Source of the DNA: Paenibacillus glycanilyticus | GTDB taxonomy: Bacteria; Bacillota; Bacilli; Paenibacillales; Paenibacillaceae | Reading direction: 5' to 3' | Assembly: GCF_023715145.1 (NCBI RefSeq) | Contig: NZ_JAMBNP010000004.1 | Coordinates: 186,001 to 250,000 of the forward strand | Length of the DNA stretch: 64,000 bases | Shown here: in pieces, positions 46,069-54,516 of the stretch | Layout: every line of letters begins with the position of its first letter | Position numbering within the stretch: position 1 is the first letter of the stretch | Position numbers and translations under genes: made by a program | Notes under the pieces: generated by a model | What the model was told of the DNA's origin: nothing | The model's database searches: none | What the model saw: only the letters and a program-made list of their open reading frames with translations

Positions 46069-47141
46069 TAGCTGCATGTGTCATCTTCATGCTCATGCCT
46101 CTGTCCGGCTGCGCCTTCGAGGATATAGACAGGCGCGCCTTCGTGACGTCTATCGGCATAGATTCATCCGAGGTAAAGGACAAGAAGTATTCGGTTATTC
46201 TGAAAATCTCCATGTCCAAAGGTGATCCTAAAGTGATCGGCAGTGATTTCTTGATGCTTCAAGTTAACTGCAACTCCATCTCGGAAGGGCTTGACCTCCT
46301 TAGAGCCATGAGTGATAAGAAGCTGGAGTACGGGCATGTGAAAGTGCTGCTGTTTGGCGAGGAGGTTGCGAGGAAAGACATCTCTCTTGCGGTTGACTAT
46401 TTCATGAGAAGACCGGATATTCAGAAAATCGCATACTTGGGAGTGGGCAAGCCCAACGCTTATGAATTGCTTAGATTCAAACCAAAGGAAGAAGCCGTTG
46501 CCGGCAGCTACTTCTTCTATGCGTTTGAGCGCAGCCGCATGCAGTCCCCTTTCGTGTATGCCGTCCCTCTCTATGATGCCAGCAGAAGAATCACGACTCC
46601 AGGGCTGGATTTAACCATTCCCGTTATGGCGTATGTACATGATGATCTTCAAATTAACCAGATCGCCTTATTTGATAAGAAGAAGCTAAAGGTAGAGCTC
46701 GCTTCGGATGAGTCAAAGCTTTTAAAGCTGCTTATAGCCGGCGTGCATAATGATACGTTAACGTTAAAAACGAAGGATGGAGTATTCTCCGTCACAACCG
46801 AGGATGGTGAGTCCGACTATAAACTCGCTATAGGACAAGGGAAGGCAAAAGCCTTCTTTTCGATCAAGATGAAAGGCGCCTTAATCGAAAGAATGGATGA
46901 TTCCGGCGTTATTACGGAAGACATCAAGAAGACTCTTGAGCAGAAGGCAGAGGAACAGCTCCAGAAGAACGTTCTTCAGCTCTTGATTAAGCTTAAAGAG
47001 GAAGGCCTCGACCCGCTGGGCTTTGGCCTCCGTTACCGCTCCAGACATTGGGATCATTCGAACGAGGTTAAGTCGTGGTCAGCGATCTATCCCGAACTGG
47101 AATTCCAGGTGAAGGTGCAGTATAAGATTAAGGAGAATTGA
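46038..47141 (+). CDS. gerC: GerC-type spore germination lipoprotein
   Basis: About 367 residues from a TTG (46038 or 46041) lying inside the last 30 bases of gerB. This start gives a proper signal peptide with lipobox PLSGC (Cys25); the first ATG after it would leave too short a signal, and the first ATG of the frame (45897) adds an unlike leader. AFEDIDRRAFVTSIGID and the GerC C-terminal domain LDPLGFGLRYRSRHWDH are present. Stop abuts the convergent DinB stop with no gap. Confidence 0.88.
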   Translation: MLRATNKAGLVAACVIFMLMPLSGCAFEDIDRRAFVTSIGIDSSEVKDKKYSVILKISMSKGDPKVIGSDFLMLQVNCNSISEGLDLLRAMSDKKLEYGHVKVLLFGEEVARKDISLAVDYFMRRPDIQKIAYLGVGKPNAYELLRFKPKEEAVAGSYFFYAFERSRMQSPFVYAVPLYDASRRITTPGLDLTIPVMAYVHDDLQINQIALFDKKKLKVELASDESKLLKLLIAGVHNDTLTLKTKDGVFSVTTEDGESDYKLAIGQGKAKAFFSIKMKGALIERMDDSGVITEDIKKTLEQKAEEQLQKNVLQLLIKLKEEGLDPLGFGLRYRSRHWDHSNEVKSWSAIYPELEFQVKVQYKIKEN

Positions 47142-47612
47142 TTAATACAATCCCCGGCGAATCAAATTAGCGGTTACCGGAACTTTATTAAGTTCCCTTG
47201 ACCATACGGACAACTGGCCGACATGATGGATTTCATGGGCAATAACATGCCGCATAATCTCCCCATATTTGAAGCTGACGGTTTCCCCTTTAGGAGTTGT
47301 CTCCGAGAATACGTTCCACTCCAGCTCATCGGTCCACGAGGCGACAAATGCACGAATATCTTCGTGGAATCTATGGGATAATTCCATGACTTGCTGCAGG
47401 CTGGCATAGGAATCGAACGGTTCCCTGAAATCCGGTTTCCCTTTCATATCACAGATCCAGCTATACTCCACTACCACGATATGAAACAACGTGTGGAGAA
47501 TCCCGCCAACACCGCCTGTCCGCTTCTTTAGCAGTTCTTCAAGCGGCACGTCCTGGCACCAATTGAACCAGTCCTGTCGAACCTGCCAGTTGTATTCGAA
47601 TAATTTCTGCAT
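47142..47612 (-). CDS. DinB family protein
   Basis: 156 residues. Same start (KLFEYNWQVRxDWFxWC), LLKKRTGGxG and AHEIHHVGQLSVW as the DinB protein at 25136-25612, so a clear paralog. Four-helix putative metal-dependent enzyme with His ligands in LFHIVVVE and HEIHH. It lies on the opposite strand to the fourth ger operon, stop to stop. Confidence 0.88.
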   Translation of the reverse strand: MQKLFEYNWQVRQDWFNWCQDVPLEELLKKRTGGVGGILHTLFHIVVVEYSWICDMKGKPDFREPFDSYASLQQVMELSHRFHEDIRAFVASWTDELEWNVFSETTPKGETVSFKYGEIMRHVIAHEIHHVGQLSVWSRELNKVPVTANLIRRGLY

Positions 47613-47717
47613 TTATTTAACCCCCTAAAATATCGTTTGTTAATGTCATTAAAAGATTTCCGTTTTAATCTTATTCCATGATTCGAAGGAACCTTGTTCC
47701 TGAATCGCTGCTAGATT

Positions 47718-49202
47718 TTACACCGGATCAATCGGCGCGCGACGGCATTTACTCGCTTGTTCATATGCGTACGCTAAGCGAAACAGTGTAGGCTCACTGT
47801 ACGCGGTTCCCACGAATGTAATTCCTTGCGGGCCTTTAGTGGTATAGCCTCCTTCGGCTATTATGCCTGTTTCCGCATAACCGCCCGGTACCGTAATGGC
47901 CGGGTATCCGGCGCGGGCGGAAATATCCAGTCCGTCCTCGTTGCCCAGGAACAGCAGAGCATCCAGTTTATATTCGCGCATGGCGTGATCAATCCCTTGC
48001 TCGCGCGCCACCTCACGATTAAGCCTTAAGCTCTCGACATACTCGGGTTCAGTTAGCGTGCCGCTGGTTTCGTTAGACCAGATCAGCGTGCTTTGACCGT
48101 ACTTCAAGGCTATATCTCGATTCGCTTCGTTATAAGCGATAAGCTCGTCTAATGTCCGGACATAAGCGCCGTTTCCAGCTTTGGCTAAATAATCGTTAAG
48201 CCCTTTTTTGAACTCGAACCGCATCACATCCCAATCCCACTTGGCGTTCTCGCAAGGCAGCGACACCGGATCGATTATAATGGCTCCTTGTTCCGCGCAT
48301 AAAGTAATGGCCCTTTCTATAATCTCAGCTCTCGCGGCATCGAGCCCTTGATAGTAATGGCGTGGAATGCCGATTCTCGCGCCTTTCAGACCGCTTGCGT
48401 CGAGGAAAATCGTATAATCGGCATAGGCTATGCGCTGATCGTTTTTCATTGCGGAATCCTCCGGATCAGAAGCGGTCATTGCTCCGAGCAAAATAGCGGC
48501 ATCTCGGACCGTTCGAGTCATTGGGCCGGCTGAATCCTGACTATGCGTTATCGGGATAATTCCTCTTCTGCTAACAAGCCCGATTGTCGGCTTTATCCCA
48601 ACAATACCATTTTGCGAGGAAGGACTAATGATTGATCCCGATGTTTCGGTTCCAATTGCAGCCGTACATAGATTTGCAGCAACCGCAGAACCGGAGCCGG
48701 AACTCGAACCACCCACGAATAACTCTCCTGGTCCATATGGATTAAGGGTCAACCCTCCTCTCGAGCTATAGCCCGACCACATCGTACCGGACATGAAATT
48801 CGCCCATTCCGTCATATTGGCCTTGCCCAGCAGCACGGCTCCTGCTGCCCTCAATTGCTCGGCCACGGCTGAATCTTGAGGAGCAAAATGCTCAGCAAGA
48901 GCAACGGAGCCGGCACTGGTATGCATGCCGTCTCCTGTATCGATATTGTCCTTAAGCAAGATCGGAATGCCGTGCAGTCGTCCTCGGGCACCATGCTGAC
49001 GCCGTTCGGCATCCAGCGTACGCGCGATCGCAATTGCCTCAGGGTTAAGTTCCAGTACTGCTCTTAGCTTTGGATTAAACCGTTCGATCCGTTCCAAATA
49101 CCAGCGTACGCACTCCTCCGACGTTAACTCTCCCGCTTCCATGGCCGTTTGCAACGATGCGATATCGGCTTCCAATAATTGATCGTTTAAGGTTTGATTC
49201 AT
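47718..49202 (-). CDS. Amidase signature family enzyme
   Basis: 494 residues. Catalytic Lys in ILLKDNID (about 83), glycine/serine-rich signature GGSSSGSGSAVAANL with cis-Ser, and nucleophile Ser in GTETSGSI. Family members hydrolyse amides; the related GatA would be longer-linked with gatC/gatB, which are absent. Ribosome site AAGGAGGAG. Confidence 0.92.
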   Translation of the reverse strand: MNQTLNDQLLEADIASLQTAMEAGELTSEECVRWYLERIERFNPKLRAVLELNPEAIAIARTLDAERRQHGARGRLHGIPILLKDNIDTGDGMHTSAGSVALAEHFAPQDSAVAEQLRAAGAVLLGKANMTEWANFMSGTMWSGYSSRGGLTLNPYGPGELFVGGSSSGSGSAVAANLCTAAIGTETSGSIISPSSQNGIVGIKPTIGLVSRRGIIPITHSQDSAGPMTRTVRDAAILLGAMTASDPEDSAMKNDQRIAYADYTIFLDASGLKGARIGIPRHYYQGLDAARAEIIERAITLCAEQGAIIIDPVSLPCENAKWDWDVMRFEFKKGLNDYLAKAGNGAYVRTLDELIAYNEANRDIALKYGQSTLIWSNETSGTLTEPEYVESLRLNREVAREQGIDHAMREYKLDALLFLGNEDGLDISARAGYPAITVPGGYAETGIIAEGGYTTKGPQGITFVGTAYSEPTLFRLAYAYEQASKCRRAPIDPV

Positions 49203-49315
49203 AGATAACTCCTCCTTATCGCTTACCTTTTCATAACATAGTCCTCTTCATTTTACCTTTTAGAATCAACTGCGGGTTGGTAACAAACAGGTATATCTAT
49301 ACTGAACACACGCTA

Positions 49316-49349
49316 AAAGACAAGCTGCCGATTATCGTTCGGCAGCTTG
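49316..49349 (-). terminator. Terminator after the kinase gene
   Basis: CAAGCTGCCG / CGGCAGCTTG arms; minus strand follows with TCTTTTAG. Confidence 0.65.
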
Positions 49350-49374
49350 GATTAGCAATTCGGGTACAAGCCAA

Positions 49375-50352
49375 TCAAATCGTATTGAAAACTCTGTCAT
49401 GATTCAGCATAGGCTTGCAGAAATGTTCAATGTGTCCTGTAATATGACTACGTATCCAGGAATGCTTATCCGGTTGATCCAGCACAAAAGCGTAATAGCC
49501 CATTATGGCCAGAAACATAAAGGCTTCCAGTTGGATATGATCGATACTCTTGCCATGGAGAGAGGTATAGCCGGACAGCAGAGCATCACGATAGGCACCA
49601 GGGACCAGCAAAGCGCCCATCGCAACGTCCATCGCGTAATAGCCATGTCCCGATAAGCCGAAATCAATGAATGAAATTCCTTTTGAGGAGGATATCAAGT
49701 TGCTGTAATTCAGATCAGCGTGGATGAATCCCCAGCTATCCTGCTTTTTCTCCCAGCCATTCATCCGGTCCATAATCATGAACAGGGTTAATTCTATGCT
49801 TCGAAACTCTTCAGCAGTGAGAATGCCCCTCTCATGACCATCACGCATTTTGGTTAACAGGCTATTTGTCCATTCCATCCCATAGCTTTGCCTAACCATA
49901 TCGGATTCAGGCTTATAACGCTGCGAAAACCGATGAAGATCAGCGATAAGAATTCCTAAGGTTCGTGCTGACTCTTCGTTATTAAAGTCTTGCTTAGAGA
50001 CGATCTCTCCGTCAATCCACCGTAAAATGGAGCAGGCTACTTCTTCATGCTGACAATCCACCGTTGTCACCAAGCTTCCTTGGCGATTTGGAACGGGCGT
50101 CTGCACAGGCAATGCGGAATGAGCAGACCAAGCCATCAGAAAATCCAGTTCCGATTGGACAGCCTTAATCGAATTCTGAACTCCTGCCATGCTGGAGGCA
50201 ATCGGCTTATGCAATCGCAGCAAGTAAGTCTCGCCCGATGCTTCTTCAATCACCTTATAAGTAACATTTTCATTATGACGAATGAGTTCACCGACGGGCT
50301 TTCTGAAAGGATACTTCGCCAAAGCATCCTTCATGCATTCTGTAAAATCCAC
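49375..50352 (-). CDS. Phosphotransferase (APH / homoserine kinase-like) enzyme
   Basis: 325 residues from a GTG start after GAGGAGGGA. Catalytic loop HADLNYSNLI (about 222-231) and metal-binding IDFGLSG. Substrate unknown. It lies next to a GNAT remnant on the same strand; both may have been one operon. Distinct from the APH-like gene at 39447-40448. Confidence 0.85.
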   Translation of the reverse strand: MDFTECMKDALAKYPFRKPVGELIRHNENVTYKVIEEASGETYLLRLHKPIASSMAGVQNSIKAVQSELDFLMAWSAHSALPVQTPVPNRQGSLVTTVDCQHEEVACSILRWIDGEIVSKQDFNNEESARTLGILIADLHRFSQRYKPESDMVRQSYGMEWTNSLLTKMRDGHERGILTAEEFRSIELTLFMIMDRMNGWEKKQDSWGFIHADLNYSNLISSSKGISFIDFGLSGHGYYAMDVAMGALLVPGAYRDALLSGYTSLHGKSIDHIQLEAFMFLAIMGYYAFVLDQPDKHSWIRSHITGHIEHFCKPMLNHDRVFNTI

Positions 50353-50382
50353 CTTTATTCCCTCCTCGCATCTCCGGTATCG

Positions 50383-50530
50383 TTATAGTCTTAACACGGA
50401 GATCAGCTCGTCATGTATGATTTCACCGCTGTTACGGAAGCCAAAGCTCTCGTATAGCTTTCCGGCAACCGCATTATCGTCTTTATAAGGAATCCAACAG
50501 TATTGAGCGGGTCTTTCGAAGTGTAATCAT
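50383..50530 (-). pseudogene. GNAT acetyltransferase remnant
   Basis: An ATG at 50530 after GGGAGA gives MITLRK, the normal start of spermidine-type GNAT enzymes, but the frame ends after 15 residues. In the next frame the text continues IPYKDDNAVAGKLYESFGFR and ends VLRL at 50383, the normal end of the same family. The middle of the enzyme, about 100 residues, is gone: an internal deletion plus frameshift. Confidence 0.7.
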
Positions 50531-50671
50531 CCAGAATTTCTCCCTTTCAAGCGTATTGCGGCCGCCTATTAACCATACAATTAATGCCAAAAAAGGTATA
50601 GACTTATGGTGAAAATTTTTGTATAGTATTATTTATCCATGGCATTTTTAGGGAGTCCATTCTCAAACTTT

Positions 50672-50698
50672 ACCGGCACATTCATGTGTCGGTTTTTT
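50672..50698 (+). terminator. Hairpin with T run in the leader of the ECF sigma gene (possible attenuator)
   Basis: CCGGCACA, TTCA, TGTGTCGG then six T. It lies 100 bases before the sigma gene start and after a promoter-like TATAGT/TATTAT region, so it could stop transcripts before the gene. Confidence 0.6.
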
Positions 50699-50797
50699 GC
50701 ATTTTTACAGCTATTCTACTCGTAAAAAAATTGGCTTTGTGGCCTTTTTCTGTTCCGAGGTGTCTAATGATATGTGAAAGCAAAGGAGGTTCACTTG

Positions 50798-51991
50798 ATG
50801 TCTGGGCCTAATGACAAAATTGAAAAACTATACGAGCAATATCATCATAAAATTCGACGCTTCCTCTCTCTAAAGACCGATACGCAAACAGCGGAAGACA
50901 TCGCGCAATTAACTTTTGTCAAAGCAATGGAGAATCTTCACACGTTCCGCGGAGACTCAAGTGAGTTCACTTGGTTAAGCAGTATTGCTGGCAACTCTCT
51001 AAAAAATGAACTAAGAAAACAGCATCGCATCAAAGAAGATGCTGTAGATCTGCTGGATACGGACAGACGTTTCATTGCAGTCGAATTCACGAAAAATGTG
51101 GAGTTAAGAATCGATATCTCCATGGCTCTCGTTAAGTTGAACCCGCTCGATCGAGAGATCATCTCTCTGCATTATGATGTTGGATGCACGTTAAGAGAAG
51201 TATCCGAGCTTGTCGGGATGAAGACCAGCGCTGTGAAAAACCGTTTATACAGGGCTTTAACCAAATTAAGAAATGATTTTCAGACCGAGGAGGTTCAAAG
51301 AATAATGGAAGCCCTTCATATTGCGGTTGTTAGCAAAGATAGTGAGTCTATGTCCATCCCTACAGATGATAAAATCTATCGGGACGTCCTTGCGAAGCTT
51401 AAAGCCAATGTTGACCGCATTTGCAGTAAACTTCATCACAAACCATCAAGCAAAATGACGATTGAGATTTATCCCGATCTTCATACCTTCCACTTGGCCG
51501 TTCATGAGCCTGACGCACCTGACTGGTTTATGGGAATGATAGAGGGAAATACCATTAGGATAACATCCCCTTTAAATCCCGGACCTGAGCACACCTACGA
51601 GTCTATTCTCAAATCAACGGTGCATCTCTTTACCATGTGGCTGGTGAAAGATATCAATCCGTATGCGCCAAAATGGCTTTACCAGGGATTAGGCGGGTAT
51701 GAAGCGGGCTTAATGACCGAAGCTTATATAAACGATTCCGTAAGAGAGTTAGTCGAGCAAGGGGAACTGCCTGCTCTAACTGAGCTGGAGGATAACTCTT
51801 GGGATTTCGAAACGAGGAAGGGATTTCAGTTCTCCTATCTTTTATGTGAGTTCGTCCTAAATAAATATGGCATAGAAACTCTGAATAAAATCATCCGAAA
51901 ACCTAATGATTTCGAAGATGCTTTCGCTTGTTCGTCTCATGAATTCCATAACAGCTGGAAAGAGCAATTAAGAGCTCGATTAAATCTCTAA
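50798..51991 (+). CDS. ECF sigma factor fused to an inactive peptidase-MA-like domain
   Basis: 397 residues from ATG 8 bases after AAAGGAGG. Residues about 5-75 are sigma region 2 (DIAQLTFVKAMENL) and about 105-160 region 4 (LREVSELVGMKTSAVKNRLYRAL). A further 200 residues follow, far beyond an ordinary ECF. They resemble gluzincin peptidase-MA domains: EIYPDLHTFHLAVHEPDAPDW, GNTIRITSP, PKWLYQGLGGYEAG, EFHNSW. The zinc motif HExxH is replaced by KSTVH (272-276) and the third ligand Glu by Gln (Q296), so it should not bind zinc. Likely a sensory or regulatory domain acting on the sigma part. No anti-sigma gene is adjacent. Confidence 0.85.
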   Translation: MSGPNDKIEKLYEQYHHKIRRFLSLKTDTQTAEDIAQLTFVKAMENLHTFRGDSSEFTWLSSIAGNSLKNELRKQHRIKEDAVDLLDTDRRFIAVEFTKNVELRIDISMALVKLNPLDREIISLHYDVGCTLREVSELVGMKTSAVKNRLYRALTKLRNDFQTEEVQRIMEALHIAVVSKDSESMSIPTDDKIYRDVLAKLKANVDRICSKLHHKPSSKMTIEIYPDLHTFHLAVHEPDAPDWFMGMIEGNTIRITSPLNPGPEHTYESILKSTVHLFTMWLVKDINPYAPKWLYQGLGGYEAGLMTEAYINDSVRELVEQGELPALTELEDNSWDFETRKGFQFSYLLCEFVLNKYGIETLNKIIRKPNDFEDAFACSSHEFHNSWKEQLRARLNL

Positions 51992-52001
51992 TGAATGCAA
52001 A

Positions 52002-52041
52002 CAAGAAGAGACAATCAGCATTAGCTGACTGTCTCTTCTTG
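52002..52041. terminator. Long hairpin between the convergent sigma and sulfotransferase genes
   Basis: CAAGAAGAGACA pairs with TGTCTCTTCTTG and TCAGC with GCTGA, with one mismatch and loop ATTA. No T run on the plus strand, short TTTG on the minus strand. Confidence 0.65.
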
Positions 52042-52118
52042 CAAGTCCCCGATTCCGCCCTTACCGAACTCATACATCAGTTCGTGGTAGTTACTTCCAA
52101 TGCGATCGCGTTAGAGAA

Positions 52119-52853
52119 CTACCAGCGTTTAATCTCCCAATCTTTCTGCCTTTCTTCGCGATACCGCTGCACCCATTCCTCGGCCACCTCATCTGCCAAT
52201 TTATCGAGTGCGGGCGGAGCAACAGTAACGCCGTCTGCGGGGATGCCCAGATACTCCAGCACTTTCAGAACCGTTCCCTCGTAATCTTCGATAAAATCTT
52301 CGTACACAATGGTAAGCGGAATAATCTTCGTCTCCGAGAAGAAATCCTCTAATGCCGCTTCACACATCGTACTCTCGAGCAGGAGATGATTAATGGCATC
52401 GAAATTGTACTGATCGGCAATATCATGCTCCTGCGGCGTCTCTCCGAATGTGCGATGCCATTCGCCGGATACAATGGCCCGCCACCAAGAGACGGCCAAT
52501 CTGACTTTATTGCGGCGAGTCATATAGATATGCTTGGAGCAATTAGGGAAGGCCGTGCTCCACACTTCGGCCCGGGCAGCGTGATTCGGGACATGGAGCA
52601 GCGTCCGGAAAGCATCCACCCATCTTTGTTCAAATTGGATTTTTATCCCGAATACACCGTTAGGCGTCGTTCCGTGTTCCCTTATCTGTTCAAGATCCTC
52701 CATTCGGAAGGTTGCGGGATCTCTATGCTCAAAATGCAGCCATTCGCTAGGGTCGCCCGCTACTCCCGTGGAGGCAAGCGCAGTATTAAGCAGTGTACTT
52801 CCCGTCCTCTGAGAGAACCAAATCGTGTAACTTAATGCAGGAGCTGTCATCAT
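52119..52853 (-). CDS. Stf0-type sulfotransferase
   Basis: 244 residues. PAPS-binding 5' loop SQRTGSTLLNTAL (about 14-26), RRNKVRLAVSWWRA as the 3'-phosphate-binding segment; typical of Stf0 family sulfotransferases, which move sulfate from PAPS to glycolipid or other hydroxyl acceptors. Acceptor unknown. Start overlaps the APS kinase stop by four bases, so PAPS maker and user are coupled. Confidence 0.9.
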   Translation of the reverse strand: MMTAPALSYTIWFSQRTGSTLLNTALASTGVAGDPSEWLHFEHRDPATFRMEDLEQIREHGTTPNGVFGIKIQFEQRWVDAFRTLLHVPNHAARAEVWSTAFPNCSKHIYMTRRNKVRLAVSWWRAIVSGEWHRTFGETPQEHDIADQYNFDAINHLLLESTMCEAALEDFFSETKIIPLTIVYEDFIEDYEGTVLKVLEYLGIPADGVTVAPPALDKLADEVAEEWVQRYREERQKDWEIKRW

Positions 52854-53431
52854 GCTTCCTCGCTTTCTAATTGGTATTTGTACTTATGAGAAATAAACGC
52901 CGCAAGTTCTTGCGAACAGGCCTCTATAGAGCGATACTCCGTGTCTACGATAAGCTCTGGGTCAATTGGCGGCTCATAGCGGGCATCAATCCCTGTAAAG
53001 TGACGTAATTCTCCCCTTCTAGCTTTCAAGTAAAGCCCTTTGGGATCGCGTCGTTCACAGGTCTCAAGCGAGCATTTTACATAAACCTCCGCAAAGTCGG
53101 CCGAATCAAACCGCTTCCTAATTGCATCTCTTACAGATCTTGTTGGTGCTATCATCGCGAGCAGGACGATAAATCCAGCATTCAGGAACATGGATGCCAC
53201 CTCGGCTGCACGGCGTAGGTTCTCTTTGCGCTCGTCTTCCGAAAATCCGAGGTCTTGATTCAAGCCTGCTCTTAGCTGATCCCCATCTATAACCACGCAA
53301 TTAAATTCCATTTTGAACAATTCATGCTCGACGCATTGACTCAAGGTGGATTTTCCCGCTCCCGATAAGCCGGTAAGCCAAACAATTCCGCCATGATGTC
53401 CATTCCGGCGTTCTCTGTCATCTCTTTGCAT
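52850..53431 (-). CDS. cysC: Adenylylsulfate (APS) kinase
   Basis: 193 residues. Walker A GLSGAGKST (about 20-28), DGDQLRAGLNQDLGFSEDERKENLRR as the substrate-binding signature, and the lid DPKGLYLKARRGEL. Phosphorylates APS to PAPS. ATP sulfurylase is not nearby, so APS must come from elsewhere. Ribosome site AAGGAGGG. Confidence 0.95.
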   Translation of the reverse strand: MQRDDRERRNGHHGGIVWLTGLSGAGKSTLSQCVEHELFKMEFNCVVIDGDQLRAGLNQDLGFSEDERKENLRRAAEVASMFLNAGFIVLLAMIAPTRSVRDAIRKRFDSADFAEVYVKCSLETCERRDPKGLYLKARRGELRHFTGIDARYEPPIDPELIVDTEYRSIEACSQELAAFISHKYKYQLESEEA

Positions 53432-53540
53432 AATACCCTCCTTACCAAGGAAAATATGGAAGCCGAACTTGATGATTATTCTAACAGCACCTAGCGAACT
53501 GTGATAGGTAAGAAACGGTTTTAACCTGTTTTATACACAA

Positions 53541-53574
53541 AAAGCCACATCAGAATCTCTTCTGATATGGCTTT
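53541..53574 (-). terminator. Terminator of the CD3324-family gene
   Basis: 15-base arms AAAGCCACATCAGAA / TTCTGATATGGCTTT with one G-T pair; minus strand ends in TTTTTG. Confidence 0.85.
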
Positions 53575-53585
53575 CTCTAAACATT

Positions 53586-53852
53586 CTATTTTACTTTCGT
53601 ATACACAATTCTCTTGATCGTATCCCGGGCTAGAAAAAATTGCTCCGTAAGCTGATCAATGGCAGCGCCTTGAGAGAACAGTTGACGAATTTCTTCGTTT
53701 CTTTGGCGGATCACTTGTCTGCTGCCCGAAATTACGCCCCAGCCCTGACGCGCCCCTTCAGCTTTAGGCACATAAATCAACGCGCCATTCACATATTTCT
53801 GTACTTCCTTCAGCAGCTCCTCAGGCAATACATCTGCATTTATATATTTCAT
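53586..53852 (-). CDS. CD3324 family protein (Mor-like helix-turn-helix)
   Basis: 88 residues from ATG (MKYINADVLPEELLKEVQKY), or 90 from a GTG two codons earlier nearer to AAGGAG. The N-terminal LPEELLKEVQKYVNGALIYVPK and the C-terminal IDQLTEQFFLARDTIKRIVY helix-turn-helix resemble Mor/CD3324 proteins, small DNA-binding proteins of unknown target. Single gene. Confidence 0.8.
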   Translation of the reverse strand: MKYINADVLPEELLKEVQKYVNGALIYVPKAEGARQGWGVISGSRQVIRQRNEEIRQLFSQGAAIDQLTEQFFLARDTIKRIVYTKVK

Positions 53853-53889
53853 GATCACTCTACTCCTTAAAAGAATTTATTTTAAGGCA

Positions 53890-53984
53890 GCAAAGTCTCA
53901 TTATAAATTTATTTCACCTGATCAGGCGGTTTCACGCTTTAGCTCTATACAAACAACCGCCGTTGCTTATAATGAAGACTTTGC
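53890..53984. repeat. Nested inverted repeats in a 330-base gene-free stretch
   Basis: Outer arms GCAAAGTCTCATTATAA (53890-53906) and TTATAATGAAGACTTTGC (53967-53984) pair with a single bulged base; inner arms GGCGGTT/AACCGCC at 53925-53931 and 53955-53961; a perfect palindrome CCTGATCAGG at 53918-53927 overlaps the left inner arm. Could be a folded RNA, a small miniature element or a binding region. The rest of 53853-54184 shows nothing convincing. Confidence 0.55.
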
Positions 53985-54184
53985 ATAGAGCTTACTCTCT
54001 TTGTCATCCAACATGCTGCATAACCTCCGCTTCCATGGGATAATGTGTCAAGTATAACATGATGTTTTAGCCCACTCCATCCATTGCGTTGCGATGCTAA
54101 TTCTTGCTTCGGTAGCCGGGTCGGAGTATGGGCACTGTCCTTCCTTCCTAGATGCCATTGGCACCTGCTCTACCGATAAATTCA

Positions 54185-54514
54185 CTATCCAATATAAACA
54201 ACCGTTCCGTCTCGCCGGAATGCGCTTGGCAGTCCGATCTCGAGCAGATTTAACCTGCGCAGCATATGCTCTTGAGCTTCGCCGCTCATCTTGGAGCTTA
54301 CCCATTCCTTCAATTGAGCGATTTCCTCCAGTATCTTCGGCACATCCTCTTGCTCGACGTCCGTGCCGCCTTGAAATAAAGCAGTCCACTCGAGTCCCAG
54401 CTCTTCGGCTGCCGGTTCCCAGTACTGTTTATAAAATGACTCCGTTGCAACCGGCAGCATAAACGAACGCTCGAATTCGTCTTCGGGATCCACAATAAAT
54501 GCACTAATCGACAT
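54185..54514 (-). CDS. Candidate immunity protein for the PrsW-nuclease toxin
   Basis: 109 residues, acidic, no signal or membrane segment; mostly helical by composition, with a helical run EDVPKILEEIAQLKEWVSSKM. Starts two bases after the toxin stop, using GGAGTG inside the toxin end. Not recognised by family; its role is inferred only from size, charge and position immediately after a toxin-like gene. Confidence 0.6.
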   Translation of the reverse strand: MSISAFIVDPEDEFERSFMLPVATESFYKQYWEPAAEELGLEWTALFQGGTDVEQEDVPKILEEIAQLKEWVSSKMSGEAQEHMLRRLNLLEIGLPSAFRRDGTVVYIG

Positions 54515-54516
54515 GT

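Noticed and set aside
54048..54185. 45-residue frame from a GTG overlapping the immunity gene stop
   Set aside because: Plausible composition but no ribosome site and no recognisable protein; could be a second small immunity-linked gene but not supportable.
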